NCBI GenBank assembly: GCA_900769955.1
Contig: CAAGIP010000131.1
Location: forward strand, 1 to 9,429
Source of the DNA: Spirochaetia bacterium
Lineage (GTDB): Bacteria; Spirochaetota; Spirochaetia; Sphaerochaetales; Sphaerochaetaceae
Length of the DNA: 9,429 nucleotides
Direction: 5' to 3'
A program made the position numbers and the translations under genes. The notes beneath the pieces were generated by a model, which did not search any database, had not been told where the DNA came from, and worked only from the letters and a program-made list of their open reading frames with translations. Positions 5,972 through 9,429 of the stretch are shown here, piece by piece (position 1 is the stretch's first letter; the number at the start of each line of letters is the position of its first letter).

Positions 5972-6757
5972 ATGGAAAAAGCAAATGAGGTATGCTCCGT
6001 GCTGCTTGTCAGCATGGAGGCGGGAAAGATAATGCTTGAGAACGGCGCCGAGATATTCCGTGTCGAGGATACTATGAAACGCATTGCCGCGGCATACGGT
6101 GTCACCGATGAAAACTTCTTCGTGCTCTCAAACGGTATTTTTTCCTCGGGAGAGGACAGCGAGGGAAGGCTATTTGCTAAAGTTGAGCACATTCCCGTTC
6201 ACGGTGCCGATCTTTCCAAGGTCATAGCAATAAACCAGCTCTCACGGGAGATATGCTCCGGAATGTACACCCTTAAGGAGGCGGAAAGGAAACTTTCAGA
6301 GATAAGAAGGGCACCCAACAGGCCCTGGAGCGTGCAGGTCGCTGCAACCGCACTCGGTGCAGGGTGCTTCACTGTGCTCCTGAACGGAAGTCTCATGGAC
6401 GGTGTCGCATCATTCATTTCCGGAATCCTGCTCGGACTTTTCATACAGTTCGTCTTCAGACCGTACCTTTCCAAGATGACCGGGAATATCCTCGGAGGCG
6501 TGCTCTCGTCCGCAGTCTGTCTGTTCTTCTTCCACATTGGCTTTTCGTCAAACCTGATATCGATGATAGGAGGTGCGGTCATCCCGCTTGTTCCCGGAGT
6601 TGCATTCGTGAACGGCATCAGGGACATAGGGGATGAGGACTACATCTCAGGTGCCGTAAGGCTCCTGGATGCCGTACTTGTGTTCGTCTGTATTGCCGTG
6701 GGTGTCGCAACTGTCCTGCTGATCTATTCGGGCTTTACGGGAGGAAGGGTACTGTGA
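5972..6757 (+). CDS. yjjP: ThrE-family exporter, large subunit (YjjP-like)
   Basis: This 261-residue protein has the DUF1212/ThrE N-terminal architecture. A soluble N-terminal domain of about 115 residues carries NGAEIFRVEDT (24-34). About five transmembrane segments follow, from near residue 122, with the conserved PLVPGVAFVNGIRDI (205-219) and DYISGAVRLLDAVL (223-236). In Corynebacterium the whole exporter is one ThrE chain that secretes threonine and serine. E. coli has the two-gene form YjjP-YjjB, implicated in succinate export, and the length here (about 256 in E. coli) fits that form. The substrate in this organism is unknown. The first ATG is used because the family motif starts soon after; no ribosome binding site precedes it. 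It overlaps yjjB by GTGA. Confidence 0.9.
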   Translation: MEKANEVCSVLLVSMEAGKIMLENGAEIFRVEDTMKRIAAAYGVTDENFFVLSNGIFSSGEDSEGRLFAKVEHIPVHGADLSKVIAINQLSREICSGMYTLKEAERKLSEIRRAPNRPWSVQVAATALGAGCFTVLLNGSLMDGVASFISGILLGLFIQFVFRPYLSKMTGNILGGVLSSAVCLFFFHIGFSSNLISMIGGAVIPLVPGVAFVNGIRDIGDEDYISGAVRLLDAVLVFVCIAVGVATVLLIYSGFTGGRVL

Positions 6758-7191
6758 AGCCTGAAGTAATCATCGCAGCGTTTCTCGGAACTGTTGCATT
6801 TGCGATCCTCTATGACATACCGTCCAGATACTGTTTTGTTTCAGGACTGAACGGAATGGCCGGATGGATAGTTTATTCACTGCTGTCACCCTCAATCGGG
6901 GAGCTTGGTGCCATATTTGCCGCAACACTGGTGATCGCGCTTATCAGCAGATACCTTGCGGTCATCATGAAATGTCCTGAGATCGCGTTTCTTGTCTCAG
7001 GCATTTTCCCGCTTGTTCCGGGAGCGGGGATTTACTGGTCTGCATACTATCTCATGGCAGGGCAGATGGACCAGGCTGCTTCAACCGGAACGGGAGCATT
7101 GAAGACGTGTCTTGCACTGGTGCTCGGAATTGCAGTCATCCACGAACTGCCGCAGTGGATGTTCTCAGGAAGGAAAAACAGGAAGAGGTAA
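6754..7191 (+). CDS. yjjB: ThrE-family exporter, small subunit (YjjB-like)
   Basis: This 145-residue membrane protein corresponds to the DUF3815/ThrE_2 half of the exporter. It has about four hydrophobic segments and the motif PLVPGAGIYWSAYYLM (86-101), which mirrors the PLVPG motif of the preceding subunit. The tail is basic (GRKNRKR). The start is GTG at 6754, overlapping the yjjP stop as GTGA, with GGAGGAA (6740-6746) seven bases upstream. The tight overlap points to equal synthesis of two halves of one transporter. E. coli YjjB is about 157 residues. The arrangement is the normal two-gene form, not a frameshifted single gene. Confidence 0.88.
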   Translation: MKPEVIIAAFLGTVAFAILYDIPSRYCFVSGLNGMAGWIVYSLLSPSIGELGAIFAATLVIALISRYLAVIMKCPEIAFLVSGIFPLVPGAGIYWSAYYLMAGQMDQAASTGTGALKTCLALVLGIAVIHELPQWMFSGRKNRKR

Positions 7192-7193
7192 AT

Positions 7194-8333
7194 ATGACAA
7201 AACTGTTCATGCTGTGCATTTCAGTTCAGATGGCCGTGGCAACGTTCACGCCATATCTTCAGATAATATTCCGGAACAAGGGATACTCTCATACTCTGAC
7301 AGGCGTGCTTGTTGCCATGTGCCAGCTTTCCGCGATCATCATGCCCATGGTTATCTCGGCAAGAAGTGATAAAAAGGGAAGAACCACTCCGTTCATTGCA
7401 CTTGTTGCACTTCTGTCCATGGTACTGGCCGCAGTGTTCATGCTCAATGACAATATCGTGCTTACTGTCATTTCGGCATTCCTTCTTAACGGTTTTTTCT
7501 GGTGCATGAATCCCCTTTCGGACGGCATGATAAACAGAAGTCTTAAGGGTGACAGCTCCTCATATGGAATCATAAGGGCGATGGGAACGATGAGCTACGT
7601 CATCGTGCTCGTGGCTTTTGCACTTATCGGTTTCCCCGATGAAACAAGTAACCGCTCCATTCTGGTTGCAGTGCTGCTGGGAACTGCGCTTCCTCTCATC
7701 GCATCAATGTTTCAGGGGGAAAGGAAAAGGCCTGTGTCGGATGGTGAAAAGCATTCATTTTCCTTCTCCTGGTTTCCGAAACGTTTTTATGTTTTCATGG
7801 GTATCGTTGCTGCAACGAGAGTGGGGCAGAGTGTTGTCGAGAAGCTCCTTTCCTCGTACATGACGGAAAACCTGGGACTTGGAAGCTACTTTCTCCTGTT
7901 TGTCGCCCTTGGAGCGCTCTGCGAGTTCTTCTGCATGATCGTGTTCGGACGCCTGAAGCGAAAGGGGATACTCTCATCGTGGACTCTTCTTCTTATCTCT
8001 GCTGTCGGGCTCACGGTCAGGCTTCTGCTTTACCTTGTTCCGGGAATCAGTGCATTTGCACTGGCCCAGACACTCCACGGACTTACGTTCGGAGTGCTGC
8101 ATGTGGCCGCGACAGGCTACGCGGCGGACAATGTGGCACCGGAGCACTATGATCTTGCAATGACTGTTTACTGGTCGGTGGCAACGAATCTTCCCGAGAT
8201 GCTCGGTGCATTCTTCGGGGGCTATGTCATTGAGTACTTCGGTTATCCCATGCTCTTTTTATCATACTCAGCATTTCCGTTTGCGGCAGTCATCCTGTGC
8301 TTTGCATTCAAAAAGCTGCTTGAGGAAAAATGA
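7194..8333 (+). CDS. MFS transporter (MFS_1_like / HcaT-NupG type)
   Basis: This 379-residue protein has roughly twelve hydrophobic segments. The frame is open upstream inside yjjB, but the ATG at 7194 starts the first transmembrane helix and has GGAAGAGG (7181-7188) five bases before it, two bases after the yjjB stop. The loop after helix 2 reads SARSDKKGR (55-63), a degenerate form of the major facilitator loop motif. YGIIRAMGTMSYV and QTLHGLTFGVLHVAATGYA match positions conserved in the MFS_1_like branch, which includes proton symporters for phenylpropionate, nucleosides and sugars. The substrate cannot be read from sequence. Its place between an exporter pair and sfsA suggests import or export of a small metabolite handled together with YjjPB. 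It overlaps sfsA by ATGA. Confidence 0.88.
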   Translation: MTKLFMLCISVQMAVATFTPYLQIIFRNKGYSHTLTGVLVAMCQLSAIIMPMVISARSDKKGRTTPFIALVALLSMVLAAVFMLNDNIVLTVISAFLLNGFFWCMNPLSDGMINRSLKGDSSSYGIIRAMGTMSYVIVLVAFALIGFPDETSNRSILVAVLLGTALPLIASMFQGERKRPVSDGEKHSFSFSWFPKRFYVFMGIVAATRVGQSVVEKLLSSYMTENLGLGSYFLLFVALGALCEFFCMIVFGRLKRKGILSSWTLLLISAVGLTVRLLLYLVPGISAFALAQTLHGLTFGVLHVAATGYAADNVAPEHYDLAMTVYWSVATNLPEMLGAFFGGYVIEYFGYPMLFLSYSAFPFAAVILCFAFKKLLEEK

Positions 8334-9010
8334 GATACTCAGGAAAGATCATAAAAGGGACTTTCAGGAAAAGAACGGGCAGGTTCACGGCCATTTGCAA
8401 TGTAAACGGCAGCGATGTTGCATGCCACGTCAGGAATACGGGGCGGCTTGAGGATCTGCTCCTTCCGGGGGGCGATGTATTTCTTCTTGAAGCTGGAAAC
8501 AGGGAGAGAAAGACACCGTTTGACATTATTGCCGTGACAAAGGGAAACCATACGGTCAATATCGATTCTTCCGTTCCCAATACCGTTGCCGAGGAGTATA
8601 TAAGAACATTATACCCTCCCGATCATCTCATAAAGAGGGAAGTAAAAACTGAAAACAGCCGTTTTGACCTTGCAGTCTCATCACCCGAGGGCCATGTCAC
8701 TTATATTGAAGTGAAGGGATGCACGAAGGAAAAAGAAGGAATATGTTCCTTTCCCGATGCCCCCTCGAAAAGGGCGCTGAAACATGTCAATGAACTATCA
8801 TCCCTTTCACTGACTGGCTATGGTGCCGTGATTATCTTTGTAGTGCAGATGGAAGGAATGAAGTACTTCACTCCTGACGATGGGATAATGCCCGAGTTCA
8901 GAAGCGCACTTAGGAATGCACTGAGGTGCGGCGTAAAGATACTCGTGCTTTCTGCTTCAGTGGCACCTGAGAGTGTCACTGCATCCGGAACCATTCCCGC
9001 AGTGATCTGA
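8330..9010 (+). CDS. sfsA: SfsA family protein (sugar fermentation stimulation protein)
   Basis: This 226-residue protein matches SfsA over its full length (E. coli SfsA is 234). An OB-fold-like N-terminal part contains CHVRNTGRL (32-40), equivalent to the family's HCPNTGRM. A C-terminal PD-(D/E)xK nuclease-like domain follows, with RFDL (Asp113) and YIEVKGCT (Glu127, Lys129), then FPDAPSKRALKHVNEL (141-156). SfsA was named for stimulating maltose gene expression and is described as DNA-binding. The retained D-ExK residues allow, but do not prove, nuclease activity. The ATG overlaps the MFS stop, with GAGG (8322-8325) upstream. It ends the four-gene plus-strand operon and converges on the small gene at 9018-9209. 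Confidence 0.96.
   Translation: MRYSGKIIKGTFRKRTGRFTAICNVNGSDVACHVRNTGRLEDLLLPGGDVFLLEAGNRERKTPFDIIAVTKGNHTVNIDSSVPNTVAEEYIRTLYPPDHLIKREVKTENSRFDLAVSSPEGHVTYIEVKGCTKEKEGICSFPDAPSKRALKHVNELSSLSLTGYGAVIIFVVQMEGMKYFTPDDGIMPEFRSALRNALRCGVKILVLSASVAPESVTASGTIPAVI
8976..9005. other. hairpin-forming inverted repeat at the 3' end of sfsA
   Basis: TCACTGC (8976-8982) and GCAGTGA (8999-9005) are perfect 7-bp arms. Inside them GGAA (8987-8990) can pair with TTCC (8994-8997). The structure ends three bases before the sfsA TGA stop (9008-9010). No T-run follows on either strand, so it is not a standard intrinsic terminator. It could stabilise the mRNA end or help termination at the convergent junction, or be a chance result of coding sequence. 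Confidence 0.35.
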
Positions 9011-9017
9011 AGAAGAC

Positions 9018-9209
9018 TTAACCTTCCTTTGACAGTTTCTGGATTACGATCTCAACAGTCCCGAGACGTGTTCTGATCTTCTCTGAGGTTTTTGCATACC
9101 TGCGTATTACGGATGCAGGCAGCCTCAGGGCAGCCTCTGCAGTTCCGATGGAAGGAAAATTCTCTTCCCATCCGTTTCCGTTTGAAACGAGAACAAAGCA
9201 ACCTCTCAT
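9018..9209 (-). CDS. small conserved-looking protein of unknown function
   Basis: This 63-residue protein is not assigned to a family. Support for a real gene is structural: GGGGAG (9217-9222) lies seven bases before the ATG, and an extended -10 promoter lies about 90 bases upstream. It converges on sfsA with a 7-base gap. The N-terminus MRGCFVLVSNGNGWEENFPS reads like a short strand-turn region. It is followed by IGTAEAALRLPASVIRRYAK, which resembles a helix-turn-helix, and a basic C-terminal segment (KIRTRLGTVEIVIQKL). The order 'F-P-S-x-x-x-A-x-x-A-L-x-L-x-x-x-V-I-x-R-Y' recalls NUMOD1-type DNA-binding modules, but that likeness is from memory and weak. A small DNA- or RNA-binding protein is a reasonable guess. 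Confidence 0.55.
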   Translation of the reverse strand: MRGCFVLVSNGNGWEENFPSIGTAEAALRLPASVIRRYAKTSEKIRTRLGTVEIVIQKLSKEG

Positions 9210-9429
9210 TTTTTTTCTCCCCTTTTGCGTCCGGGCTTCCGGTTTTCGGATAATTAATCCACGCAGAAGTGTGCTTCTCCTTTTTGACGCGTTATTAATT
9301 ATACCACTGAATATGGTACGGAAAAGAAAAAATTATAAAATAGTATACAGGATTCTTAAACATATACCTGTTCAGACACTATTGATGGCCTAAAATGATA
9401 ATAACAGGTCAAAAATATTAATTAATTGA
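9210..9429. promoter_or_regulatory. AT-rich right-hand intergenic region
   Basis: The bases nearest 9210 form the leader of the small minus-strand gene. Within it a short hairpin (AGAAG 9265-9269 with CTTCT 9274-9278) precedes a run of five T on the plus strand, a weak terminator-like element. From about 9305 to the end the DNA becomes strongly AT-rich. Only short frames without ribosome binding sites are present there, and no gene can be supported. Confidence 0.5.
9298..9306 (-). promoter_or_regulatory. extended -10 promoter of the 63-aa gene
   Basis: On the minus strand the sequence reads TGGTATAAT: a perfect TATAAT (9303-9298) preceded by the TGn extension. The -35 position has no good match, as is common for extended -10 promoters. 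A transcript starting near 9291 would have a leader of about 80 bases before the ATG at 9209. Confidence 0.5.

Noticed and set aside
5972..7191. A ThrE gene broken by a frameshift into two parts
   Set aside because: The two-gene YjjP/YjjB form is common, the junction is a clean GTGA overlap with a ribosome binding site, and both parts have full family lengths.
7107..7193. 29-codon N-terminal extension of the MFS gene inside yjjB
   Set aside because: The extension is hydrophilic, overlaps yjjB and has no start signal. The ATG at 7194 has a ribosome binding site and begins the first membrane helix.
9148..9393. 81-codon plus-strand frame at the right end
   Set aside because: It overlaps the small minus-strand gene and its promoter, has no ribosome binding site and runs into AT-rich non-coding DNA.

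Overview
The window looks like chromosomal core DNA from a diderm (outer-membrane) bacterium. The set Lpt lipid transport, sigma-54, short HPF, RseC-like and YmdB-like, with an LptC-like protein that carries a lipobox, fits the Spirochaetota (Sphaerochaeta/Treponema-like lineages). That assignment rests on gene order and protein flavour from memory, not on a search, and is tentative. No rRNA, tRNA, CRISPR array or insertion sequence was seen.

Positions 5875 down to 109 hold one block of genes on the minus strand. In transcription order they are a TauE/SafE-type permease, a YmdB-like metallophosphoesterase homologue with a degraded active site, an RseC-like redox membrane protein, lptC-like, lptA-like, lptB, rpoN and hpf. 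From ymdB to rpoN every junction overlaps by 1-8 bases, so the genes are probably translationally coupled. hpf has its own sigma-70-type promoter in the 80-base gap after rpoN, and a clear intrinsic terminator follows it. The block links outer-membrane lipid export (LptB/A/C) with transcription (sigma-54) and ribosome hibernation (HPF).

A 96-base divergent intergenic region (5876-5971) separates this block from a plus-strand operon at 5972-9010: yjjP, yjjB (a two-gene ThrE-family exporter), an MFS permease and sfsA. Its genes overlap by 4 bases or are 2 bases apart. The predicted promoter places the transcript start almost on the yjjP start codon, which suggests a leaderless message.

At the right end, a 63-residue minus-strand gene (9018-9209) of unknown function converges on sfsA. 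It has a strong ribosome binding site and an extended -10 promoter. The last ~125 bases are AT-rich and hold no gene that can be supported. The left edge (1-53) may hold the last codons of a plus-strand gene.

The points most worth a second look are the YmdB homologue lacking several metal/catalytic residues inside an envelope operon, the repeat-rich hpf promoter, the two possible leaderless starts, and the unassigned 63-aa gene.
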